The notes beneath the pieces were generated by a model. The model had not been told where the DNA came from and searched no databases. It saw only the letters and a program-made list of their open reading frames with translations. A program made the translations under genes and the position numbers. A DNA stretch of 51,339 nt, from contig JACKBM010000049.1 of assembly GCA_020634575.1 (NCBI GenBank), positions 1 through 51,339 on the forward strand, read 5' to 3'. This document shows, in pieces, positions 45,410-51,339 of the stretch (positions are counted from its first letter, which is position 1; each line of letters opens with the position of its first letter). This stretch comes from Ardenticatenales bacterium. Lineage in GTDB: Bacteria > Chloroflexota > Anaerolineae > Promineifilales > Promineifilaceae.

Positions 45410-46459
45410 ATGAGTGAGGAGAAATCCAGGCGCAATAATGTAACTATCTTTGACGTCGCCAAAGAGGCCGGCGTCTCCTACTCCACCGTCTCGCGGGTCG
45501 TCAATAACTTTCAGTTCGTCAAACCGGAAACACGCGAGCGGGTGCAGGCAGCCATGGATAAGCTGGGCTATGTCGCCAACCTGTCAGCGCGCAGCCTGGC
45601 CGGTGGCCGCTCCCAGATGATCGGGATGCTGCTGTATGATTTTGAGAGTAGCTACCAGGTCGAGATTGTGCGCGGCATTGATGCCGAGGCGGCAGCCCTG
45701 GATTATGACCTCACCCTGCACACTACCCACCACCGGCGCCAGAAAGAGTCCACCCTGGTCGCTCGCCTGACACAGGTTGGTGTCGATGGTCTGCTCATCG
45801 TGCTTCCCCGCAACCTTACCGCTTATGTGGCCGATCTGAATGTGCGCCACTTCCCCTATGTCCTTATCGATCATGCCGGCACAGACATCGCCGGCAATAC
45901 TGTCAAAGCTAAAAACTACGACGGCGCCATAGCCGCCACTCGCTATCTTCTGGAACTGGGCCATCGCCACATCAGCTTTGTTCAGGGCACAGCCACCATT
46001 GACAGCGCGTCAGAAAGGCTGGCGGGTTTCCGCGCCGCCATGAGCGCAGCCGGATTGGCGACACCCCCGGATTACATTCAACCGGGCGACTTTTCCCGTC
46101 AGGCCGGCGCCGCAGCGGCGGCCAATCTCCTTGCCCTGCCAGTTCCCCCCACGGCCATCCTGGCGGCCAGCGATGATTGTGCCTTCGGCGCCATCGCAAC
46201 GTTGCTGGCCGCAGGCTTGCGCGTGCCGGAAGATGTCTCGGTGGTTGGCTTTGACGACATCCCGGAAGCGGTCGCCTACCGCCCTGCCCTGACAACGATG
46301 CGCCAGGATTTACGGCAGATGGGCCGTATCGCCACACGGATGCTCGTCAACGCTATCGAGGATCCTGACAGCGTCAGCCAGCAGGTCGAGTTGGATATGG
46401 AGCTGGTGATCCGGGACACCGCCTGTCCCCCGGAAAACAGTCGTTTTTGGGGTTCGTGA
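45410..46459 (+). CDS. LacI/GalR-family repressor of the xylose/xylo-oligosaccharide regulon
   Basis: 349 aa from the second of two adjacent ATGs (45407 or 45410), since AGGAGG is then at a workable 4-base spacing. The N-terminal helix-turn-helix and hinge helix are clear ([22 protein letters not shown], then [16 protein letters not shown]). The C-terminal periplasmic-binding-like core ends with [24 protein letters not shown], a standard LacI phrase. Divergent from the importer-GH3-xylA-xylB operon with two operator palindromes between. By analogy it is relieved by xylose or a xylo-oligosaccharide; the inducer is inferred from gene content only. Confidence 0.93.
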   Translation: MSEEKSRRNNVTIFDVAKEAGVSYSTVSRVVNNFQFVKPETRERVQAAMDKLGYVANLSARSLAGGRSQMIGMLLYDFESSYQVEIVRGIDAEAAALDYDLTLHTTHHRRQKESTLVARLTQVGVDGLLIVLPRNLTAYVADLNVRHFPYVLIDHAGTDIAGNTVKAKNYDGAIAATRYLLELGHRHISFVQGTATIDSASERLAGFRAAMSAAGLATPPDYIQPGDFSRQAGAAAAANLLALPVPPTAILAASDDCAFGAIATLLAAGLRVPEDVSVVGFDDIPEAVAYRPALTTMRQDLRQMGRIATRMLVNAIEDPDSVSQQVELDMELVIRDTACPPENSRFWGS

Positions 46460-46470
46460 GACGCAATAAA

Positions 46471-46498
46471 AAGAGACCAGCGCAACGCCTGGTCTCTT
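46471..46498. terminator. Terminator between the LacI-type and PRC-barrel genes
   Basis: 10-bp perfect stem AAGAGACCAG/CTGGTCTCTT with an 8-base loop. On the minus strand it continues into CTTTTTATT, so it serves the convergent PRC-barrel gene best, and possibly both. Confidence 0.75.
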
Positions 46499-46527
46499 CA
46501 CAATTTGTTGGCGCTGCGGAATGGGGG

Positions 46528-47262
46528 TTAGGCGGGTTGGCTGGCACCGGCCGGTTCAAAGCGCCACTGCTCGTTCAGTTTGCCTAAATCAAACTGGTTA
46601 AACGCTTCCAGCGTGTCAGCCGACAAATCAAGCTGAACCTCCCGGTCCACCCAATTGATGTTTTCAATCCAGGTTGGCAACACAGCCACCGGGTGATGGC
46701 CAAACCAGCCCCCGGTGTCAGCGACCAGATAGGCAATTGTCCAGTTGGTCCGATCCACAATAAAGTCGGCTACCTTAGCCGTATTTTCGTCGGTAAGTTG
46801 CGCCTTATAGCCGATGACTTCGGCCGTACTGCGCAGATGGTTCTCACTGGCTTCCGGGACCTCGGCTGCCTGTTGTGAGCGGGTCAGCGGCGGCACAGCA
46901 AATACGCCGCCGAATTCTCCCGGCAGGACAGACGGATACCAATAAGGCCGCCATTGATAATAATCGTACAGGCGCGCCTCATACTCCCGGGAAATGGGCT
47001 GATCCGCCCGGAGCGGCGGACTATCCTTAATTTGCTGTCGGGTCAAACCCAGGGAAATCTGATCGGTCCCAAGGCCAATGACCGCGTCCGGGATAATGAG
47101 GACAATATCCTCGGTGAACCAATTGCCAAGATCGACAGCCAGATAGCGGATCTGCCAGCTAAGGTCATCAAAATAGAGCGCATTTAACTTGCCGATTTCA
47201 CCATCCGTGCCATTGATCGGCAAATCACGCAAGGTAGCTACACTGTGGAATCTGGGAATCAT
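46528..47262 (-). CDS. PRC-barrel domain protein (tandem)
   Basis: 244 aa with a very strong ribosome-binding site (AGAAGGAGGT). Two PRC-barrel modules are visible: residues about 5-75 (LPINGTDGEIGKLNALYFDDLSWQIRYLAVDLGNW) and about 145-215 (VIGYKAQLTDENTAKVADFIVDRTNWTIAYLVADTGGW), joined by a linker rich in Tyr and Pro. PRC barrels occur in photosynthetic reaction centre H subunits, RimM and many stress-related proteins. In Chloroflexota such tandem forms are usually uncharacterised and no specific role is claimed. No signal peptide. Confidence 0.82.
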   Translation of the reverse strand: MIPRFHSVATLRDLPINGTDGEIGKLNALYFDDLSWQIRYLAVDLGNWFTEDIVLIIPDAVIGLGTDQISLGLTRQQIKDSPPLRADQPISREYEARLYDYYQWRPYWYPSVLPGEFGGVFAVPPLTRSQQAAEVPEASENHLRSTAEVIGYKAQLTDENTAKVADFIVDRTNWTIAYLVADTGGWFGHHPVAVLPTWIENINWVDREVQLDLSADTLEAFNQFDLGKLNEQWRFEPAGASQPA

Positions 47263-47294
47263 TAGAGGGACCTCCTTCTAAAATTTCAAAGTTG

Positions 47295-47327
47295 AGAAGA
47301 ATACACCGTAGTGACGGTCCATCTTCT
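47295..47327. terminator. Interrupted hairpin between metallophosphoesterase and PRC-barrel genes
   Basis: Stem AGAAGA...TCTTCT with an inner stem ACCGT/ACGGT and loop AGTG. A T run follows on the plus strand only, whereas the flanking genes are on the minus strand, so the role is uncertain. Confidence 0.35.
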
Positions 47328-47336
47328 TTTTTCACT

Positions 47337-48185
47337 TTAGCTGACAACAGTTATGGAGGAAATATGCCCAGATACAGGCTCGGGATATAGATCAGGTAAT
47401 TTTTGCAGATTACCAGACCGCAAACTGTCGGCCAGTTGCGACCAGGCAGGTGGCTGCTTCTGGGCCAACGCCTCTACTTCCGCCTCAATGTTATAAGTCA
47501 CGTATTGCTGTTCGAGGCGCCAGCCGGCGCGCCGCTCCCAGGTCAGCAACCCATACTTGGCCCGCGGATCACCATCCTGGGCCAGGCTGACAGAGCTGAT
47601 ATTCGCCAAATGGAGGTGTTGCCAATGCCGGCTGCCAGGAATATGCAAATGGCCATAAGCCAGGACACCAACAAAAAGATCACTCAGCAGATGGCGCATT
47701 TCGGATCCGCTATTTGGCTGACGTACCTCGTTCCAGATGGCTTCCTGGCTGGCCTCGTCGGGCAAAATCGCCGTCACCATGTTTTTGGGATTGGCATGAA
47801 CGACGAATAGATCGTCCTGAGGAAAGGTTGTTGGCGAGACCCGGCGCTGGGCCGGCAGGGTGCGCAGCCAGGCGCGGTCAGCCGGCGTCAGGGCGGCCCA
47901 GGTCCAGTCACGGAGATTATCATCAAACGGCTCATGTCGTTTTCTGGCCTGCTCCAGGTTGGTGTCCAGCAACGGATCGTTGTTGAGCAGCGTGTCTGTG
48001 TAACCCTCTATGGCGGCGATGGACTCGGCCCGCAGCAGCGCGACACACTCCGAGGGATAGGCGCCTCCCAGACACAGGTCACCGGCGAAGACAATCAGGT
48101 CCGGCGCTTTCTTCTTGATTGCTACCAGGACAGCTTCCAGGGCATTCAGATTGCCATGGACATCGCTAAAAATCGCTACACGCAT
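47337..48185 (-). CDS. Calcineurin-like metallophosphoesterase
   Basis: 282 aa, GGAGG upstream of the ATG. The dimetal motifs are in order: SDVHGN (residues 7-12), GDLCLGG (about 35-41), EGYTD in place of the usual GNHD, VHANP and GHLHIPG near the C-terminal third. The change from GNH(D/E) to GYTD removes the conserved Asn and the catalytic His, which is also seen in some YfcE-like relatives. Probably a cytoplasmic phosphodiesterase/phosphatase; the substrate is unknown. Confidence 0.87.
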   Translation of the reverse strand: MRVAIFSDVHGNLNALEAVLVAIKKKAPDLIVFAGDLCLGGAYPSECVALLRAESIAAIEGYTDTLLNNDPLLDTNLEQARKRHEPFDDNLRDWTWAALTPADRAWLRTLPAQRRVSPTTFPQDDLFVVHANPKNMVTAILPDEASQEAIWNEVRQPNSGSEMRHLLSDLFVGVLAYGHLHIPGSRHWQHLHLANISSVSLAQDGDPRAKYGLLTWERRAGWRLEQQYVTYNIEAEVEALAQKQPPAWSQLADSLRSGNLQKLPDLYPEPVSGHISSITVVS

Positions 48186-48230
48186 AAATTCCTCCGGTGA
48201 AAAGACGTAAGGTCGGCGAAAAATGGTTGA

Positions 48231-48620
48231 CTAGGCGAGCGCAGGCTGTTGCAGGGCGGCCAGCGAGATGCTACGCGCATCAAATATGGAGCGCAGGTCA
48301 CCATTCAGCCTGACAAATGCTTGCAGCGGTCCTAACTCTGCCGTGATACGCTCGATGAGCGAGGTGGCGGGCAAGGCCGCAGGCGAATCCTGTGCCGGTA
48401 GAATCAAGCAGCGGCGACCGGTTTGCCGCACAGTCTGGCAGATACGCTCAGCCCAGGTCATTTGGGTGCCTGCAGCTAACAAGGCAATGTGAGCGCCGCG
48501 TTCAGCCAGTTGCCGGGCCAGATGCAGCCCCTCGTCATTAAAGGCATCGATCAATAAAACAGCCCGGCCTTCCAATTGAACTGTGGTGCCCGGCACAAAG
48601 GGTTCGGTCAACAAACTCAT
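48231..48620 (-). CDS. Short SDR-like Rossmann protein, possibly truncated
   Basis: 129 aa. The pattern VQLEGRAVLLIDAFNDEGLHLARQLAERGAHIALLA resembles the first beta-alpha-beta of short-chain dehydrogenases, and LGPLQAFVRLNG stands where the NNAG segment would be. The Gly-rich TGxxxGxG loop is absent (DAFNDEG) and the Tyr-x3-Lys active site half is missing, so it cannot be an active SDR. It may be a nucleotide-binding remnant or a specialised small protein. Its start lies next to overlapping palindromes at 48638-48657. Confidence 0.55.
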   Translation of the reverse strand: MSLLTEPFVPGTTVQLEGRAVLLIDAFNDEGLHLARQLAERGAHIALLAAGTQMTWAERICQTVRQTGRRCLILPAQDSPAALPATSLIERITAELGPLQAFVRLNGDLRSIFDARSISLAALQQPALA

Positions 48621-48637
48621 GATTATTTACACCTATC

Positions 48638-48657
48638 AATCTAGTAGATTCATCTAC
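48638..48657. promoter_or_regulatory. Overlapping palindromes, candidate operator
   Basis: AATCTAGTAGATT (48638-48650) overlaps GTAGATTCATCTAC (48644-48657), giving three ATCTA/TAGAT half-sites in 20 bases. Located 18 bases upstream of the SDR-like gene, in the divergent region shared with the Ada/AlkA gene. Confidence 0.4.
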
Positions 48658-48730
48658 AAGTTAGCTTAAGCTTTTCAGCAACCTGTCTCAATGTATCTAT
48701 TCATATATCGGGTCATAGTTGGGGATAGAG

Positions 48731-48769
48731 CCAACCTGTCAGGTCGGGGCGAATATGTCCGAAAATGGC
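48731..48769. repeat. REP-like element, copy R3 (degenerate)
   Basis: CCAACCTGTCAGGTCGG followed by GGCGAATATGTCCGAAAATGGC, matching the two-part layout of the other copies with several changes. Located in the divergent region before the Ada/AlkA gene. Confidence 0.7.
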
Positions 48770-48804
48770 GAGTGCCAGGGCAGAAGTTGCGTTATGCTTG
48801 GGGC

Positions 48805-50259
48805 ATGGACGATACATTACTCCCCGGCCTCCCCTACAGTCACGAGAAAGATGCCCGCTTTGACGGCCATTTTTTTCGCGCCATTCTGACCACCGGCATT
48901 TTCTGCCGGCCGATCTGCCCCTCACGGCCGGCCCGGGCCGAGAATGTGCTCTTTTTCTCCACGGCTGCGGCTGCTGCCGAAGCCGGTTTTCGCCCTTGCC
49001 TGCGCTGCCGGCCGGAATCAGCGCCGGACCGGCCGGATGGCGTCGGCGTCTCCCGCCTCGTCCGCCAGGCGCTGCGCCTGATTGCAACCGGGGTTGCCAG
49101 CGACGAGTTGCCGGCGCGCCTGCATATCAGCAGCCGCCAGCTACGCCGGCGTTTTGTCCAGGAGTTGGGGACCCCACCCGTCGCCGTCAGCCAGACACGG
49201 CGGCTGCTGTTCGCCAAGAAGCTCATCGACGAAACCGATCTGCCCATGACCGATCTCGCTTTTGCCGCCGGCTACGGCAGCGTGCGCCGCTTTAATGCCG
49301 CCATCCAGCAGACCTATGGCCGTACCCCAAGCGCAATTCGCCAGAGTCGCCGCCAAGGTACTGTCACCAGTGAACCCGGCCAGCTTACCCTCAAGCTTTT
49401 CTACCGGCCCCCCTATGATTGGCGCGCTATCTGGGATTATCTGGCTCTACGGGCAACACCGGGCGTGGAAGAGCTGACGGCCACAAGCTATCGCCGCCTG
49501 GTTGTGATGGCTGAGGCCAGCGGCGTCATCGAGCTCACCCCTTTTCCGGAGGAAAATTTCCTCCGCTTGCAGCTGCCTGCCAGCCTCTCTCGCCATCTCC
49601 TCGTCATCACAGAGCGGCTCAAACGGCTGTTTGACTTGCGCGCTGATCCGGCGTTGAGCGGCGCGGTTCTGGACCACGATCCGCTGCTGGCGCAGATTAT
49701 GACCGACAGGCCGGGGATTCGGCTGCCTGGCGCCTGGGATGAATTTGAGGTGGCGGTACGCATCATTTTAGGGCAGCAGGTAAGCGTGAAGGGCGCGACG
49801 ACATTGACCGGCCGGTTGGTCAGCCAGTTCGGCAGCCACCATCCCCAGCCAGACGAGGCCACGCTTGCCTGGCAGTTTCCCACACCGGCACAGCTGGTCA
49901 ATGGCGATATTGCCAGCATCGGCCTGCCACAAAAACGGGCCGAGACAATTCGGGCGCTGGCTGCTGCGGTGCTGGCGGGTGAGCTGGAATGGCACCGGCC
50001 GGAAGAGCTCGCCGCCACGGAAGCCCGTCTGACCGCCCTGCCCGGCGTCGGCCCCTGGACGGCCCAGATGATCGCCATGCGGGCGCTGGGCGAATCGGAT
50101 GCGTTTCCGGCCGGTGATCTCGTCCTGCGCCAGGCAGTGGCGCCGCCCAATTCTCCCCCCATGCCCGCGCAACAGCTCGAGAAAATAGCCCAATATTGGC
50201 GCCCCTATCGCGCCTACGCAGCCCAACTCCTCTGGGTCTACCAGAGCGAGCGCCGCTAA
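48805..50259 (+). CDS. Ada-type/AlkA DNA-3-methyladenine glycosylase II fusion
   Basis: 484 aa from the ATG at 48805; upstream in-frame codons run through element R3 and are not counted. Domains: the Ada zinc/methyl-acceptor domain with Cys34, Cys38, Cys65 and Cys68 (GIFCRPICPSR, PCLRCRP); an AraC-type helix-turn-helix (about 85-185, LPMTDLAFAAGYGSVRRFNAAIQ); an AlkA N-terminal domain (about 190-265); and an HhH-GPD glycosylase with GVGPWTAQMIA and the catalytic Asp438 in FPAGDLVLRQA. It should sense phosphotriester damage, regulate, and excise alkylated bases. No separate O6-methyltransferase gene is visible nearby. It ends just before element R4. Confidence 0.93.
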   Translation: MDDTLLPGLPYSHEKDARFDGHFFRAILTTGIFCRPICPSRPARAENVLFFSTAAAAAEAGFRPCLRCRPESAPDRPDGVGVSRLVRQALRLIATGVASDELPARLHISSRQLRRRFVQELGTPPVAVSQTRRLLFAKKLIDETDLPMTDLAFAAGYGSVRRFNAAIQQTYGRTPSAIRQSRRQGTVTSEPGQLTLKLFYRPPYDWRAIWDYLALRATPGVEELTATSYRRLVVMAEASGVIELTPFPEENFLRLQLPASLSRHLLVITERLKRLFDLRADPALSGAVLDHDPLLAQIMTDRPGIRLPGAWDEFEVAVRIILGQQVSVKGATTLTGRLVSQFGSHHPQPDEATLAWQFPTPAQLVNGDIASIGLPQKRAETIRALAAAVLAGELEWHRPEELAATEARLTALPGVGPWTAQMIAMRALGESDAFPAGDLVLRQAVAPPNSPPMPAQQLEKIAQYWRPYRAYAAQLLWVYQSERR

Positions 50260-50263
50260 GGGG

Positions 50264-50325
50264 TTCGCCAACCCGACGGGTTGGCGAACCTGTCAGGTTG
50301 GGACGAAAATGGCCGAAAGTGGCCA
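50264..50325. repeat. REP-like element, copy R4
   Basis: A perfect odd-centred palindrome with 12-bp arms (50264-50288), then AACCTGTCAGGTT, then GACGAAAATGGCCGAAAGTGGCCA (to 50325). It begins 4 bases after the stop codon of the Ada/AlkA gene and could act as its terminator. Confidence 0.8.
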
Positions 50326-50424
50326 GCAAACCCTCTTCATTTCCCGTATGCTAAGCCTCGGATAATGCTTCGGTGGCTGCGCCAGCAGAACGCCCAGCCA
50401 CCACCCGTCATTGAGGACCAACCC

Positions 50425-51339
50425 ATGAAAACAACTCACCAGATGGGCCCAACTGAATGGGCTCTGCTCTTGCTGCTCGCCTCGCTCTGGGGCAGCTCCT
50501 TTCTCTTTATGAAAGTGGCCGTCCAGGAATTGCCGGTACTCACGGTTGCTCTGGGCCGCATAGGTTTGGCGGCGCTGGCGATGCTGCTTTACATCCGCCT
50601 GACAGGGCAGCGTCTACCCAGCGACGGCAAGAGCTGGCGGCAGCTTATGCTCTTGGGTTTTCTCCGGGCGGGCCTGCCCATCACCCTGTTTGTCTGGGCC
50701 GGCACCCGTATCGACAGCAACCTCTCCGGCATCCTCAACTCCACGACACCACTCTTCACCGCCCTCGTGGCCCACTTTTTCACCCAGGACGAGAGATTAA
50801 CGCGCTGGCGGCTGCTCGGCATCATCAGCGGCATGATCGGTGTCATCTTCCTGATTGGCCCCAGCGCTCTCCAGGGCCTGGGCGGCAATGTATTGGGGCA
50901 ATTGGCCGTCCTGGTAGCCACCTGCTCATATGGCTTCGCCGCTGTCTATGGCCGCCGTTTTAAGGAGATGCCGGTGGCGGTCTCCACCGCGGGGTTGCTT
51001 TGCACGGCCACCGTGATGATCTTGCCTCTGGCCCTCTGGATCGACCAGCCCTGGCAGTTACGACCGACCGCGCTGGCCCCGGTTGCCGCGGTCGTGGCGC
51101 TGGCCTTGTTCAATACAGCCATCGCCTTTGTGGTCTGGCTCACACTTGTCCTGAGGGCGGGCGCCAACAATTCGTCACAGGTCACGTTTATCATTCCCTT
51201 ATTTGCCCTACTGCTGGGTTACCTGGTGTTAGGCGAGCGGCCAGGTTGGAATGCGTTGGCGGGTCTTGTTTTTATCCTGGGCGGCCTATTCCTGGCGCAG
51301 GGCCGGCTCTCCACGCCAAGGTTGGCCAACCCGACGGGT
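50425..51339 (+). CDS. EamA/DMT-family permease, open at right edge
   Basis: Read directly from the ATG at 50425 (TTGAGGA upstream); open for 305 codons to the window end. Two EamA repeats with ten predicted helices: WALLLLLASLWGSSFLFMKVAV at the start, GRIGLAALAMLLYIRLTG, then the second repeat TCSYGFAAVYGRRFKEMP and FNTAIAFVVWLTLVLRAGANNSSQVTFIIPLFALLLGYLVLGE, the usual end signature. A transporter of small metabolites or drugs; the substrate is unknown. The family length is about 290-300, so the stop should be just outside. The last visible codons (LANPTG) come from REP-like element R5. Confidence 0.9.
   Translation, partial: MKTTHQMGPTEWALLLLLASLWGSSFLFMKVAVQELPVLTVALGRIGLAALAMLLYIRLTGQRLPSDGKSWRQLMLLGFLRAGLPITLFVWAGTRIDSNLSGILNSTTPLFTALVAHFFTQDERLTRWRLLGIISGMIGVIFLIGPSALQGLGGNVLGQLAVLVATCSYGFAAVYGRRFKEMPVAVSTAGLLCTATVMILPLALWIDQPWQLRPTALAPVAAVVALALFNTAIAFVVWLTLVLRAGANNSSQVTFIIPLFALLLGYLVLGERPGWNALAGLVFILGGLFLAQGRLSTPRLANPTG
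51320..51339. repeat. REP-like element, copy R5 (cut by window end)
   Basis: GGTTGGCCAACCCGACGGGT matches the first part of the other copies. It lies in the frame of the EamA permease at its C-terminus. Confidence 0.7.

Larger units (their letters stand above)
5577..49816. repeat. Dispersed decamer ACCGGCCGGT (highly iterated palindrome), at least 22 copies
   Basis: Exact copies start at 5577, 6568, 9703, 11322, 13902, 14701, 17055, 19066, 23933, 25838, 26235, 27261, 29504, 30465, 30853, 31910, 33512, 34791, 36876, 37602, 46546 and 49807. Many one-mismatch copies also occur. Sites lie mostly inside genes and in all three codon phases (Pro-Ala-Gly, Thr-Gly-Arg, Arg-Pro), so DNA rather than protein sequence is being kept. 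The span given covers the first to last copy; the motif itself is 10 bases. Confidence 0.85.

Noticed and set aside
48691..48804. Upstream extension of the Ada/AlkA frame (38 more codons)
   Set aside because: It translates the REP-like element R3; the Ada domain starts normally after the ATG at 48805.
1..51339. tRNA, rRNA, transposase or phage genes
   Set aside because: No cloverleaf, rRNA-like or transposase/integrase motif was recognised on either strand by reading; a dedicated RNA search could not be run.

Overview
The window is a high-GC, gene-dense bacterial segment that most resembles a member of the Chloroflexota (Anaerolineae-like). That placement is an inference. It rests on two large BTAD/SARP-type ATPase-TPR regulators, lipoproteins with Thr/Pro-rich (TPTPTATP-like) or VTRVVTE-rich linkers, CSLREA/beta-helix surface proteins, an imelysin/di-haem cluster and a fungal-polarity-like repeat protein. 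No rRNA, tRNA, CRISPR array or transposase was recognised.

Layout. 1-2.1 kb (minus): an M81 metallopeptidase running off the left edge, coupled to a Gfo/Idh/MocA oxidoreductase whose start is frameshifted. 2.3-5.0 kb (minus): a metal module of multicopper oxidase, a broken ZIP transporter and a cupredoxin, with a promoter overlapped by a DtxR-like palindrome. 5.3-10 kb: a lipoprotein and a 77-aa protein divergent from a frameshifted BTAD regulator. 10.1-15.2 kb (plus): imelysin, di-haem c-type oxidoreductase, second imelysin and HTTM membrane protein, facing a TlpA-like thioredoxin and a sialidase-fold lipoprotein (15.2-17.1 kb, minus). 17.2-26.3 kb: an intact BTAD regulator divergent from a second small protein, followed by two surface proteins (YadA-head-like, and a Rax2/kelch-like repeat protein with many frameshifts). 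26.4-29.2 kb (plus): MoaD-like protein, aldehyde:ferredoxin oxidoreductase and a frameshifted class II aldolase, then a candidate structured RNA and a terminator. 29.4-33.8 kb (minus): a giant frameshifted beta-helix protein. 34-45.1 kb (minus): a coherent xylo-oligosaccharide regulon of oligopeptide/oligosaccharide-type ABC importer, GH3 glycosidase, xylA and xylB, divergent from a LacI-type regulator with two perfect palindromic operators between them. 46.5-51.3 kb: PRC-barrel protein, metallophosphoesterase, SDR-like fragment, Ada/AlkA repair protein and an EamA permease running off the right edge.

Structure beyond genes. (i) The decamer ACCGGCCGGT occurs at least 22 times, in all three codon phases, like a highly iterated palindrome, but is absent from the 9 kb that hold the ABC importer and LacI gene. 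(ii) A REP-like element with two parts (CCAACCCGACGGGTTGG or CCAACCTGTCAGGTTGG, then an AATGGCCGAAAATGGCC box) occurs five times next to gene ends and in two cases supplies the C-terminal codons of a protein. (iii) Two BTAD regulators each sit divergently next to a short W/R-rich protein followed by exported proteins, suggesting a repeated regulatory module. (iv) Seven genes carry indels in otherwise coding-looking sequence, which points to consensus errors or localised gene decay; this must be settled before any of them is called a true pseudogene.
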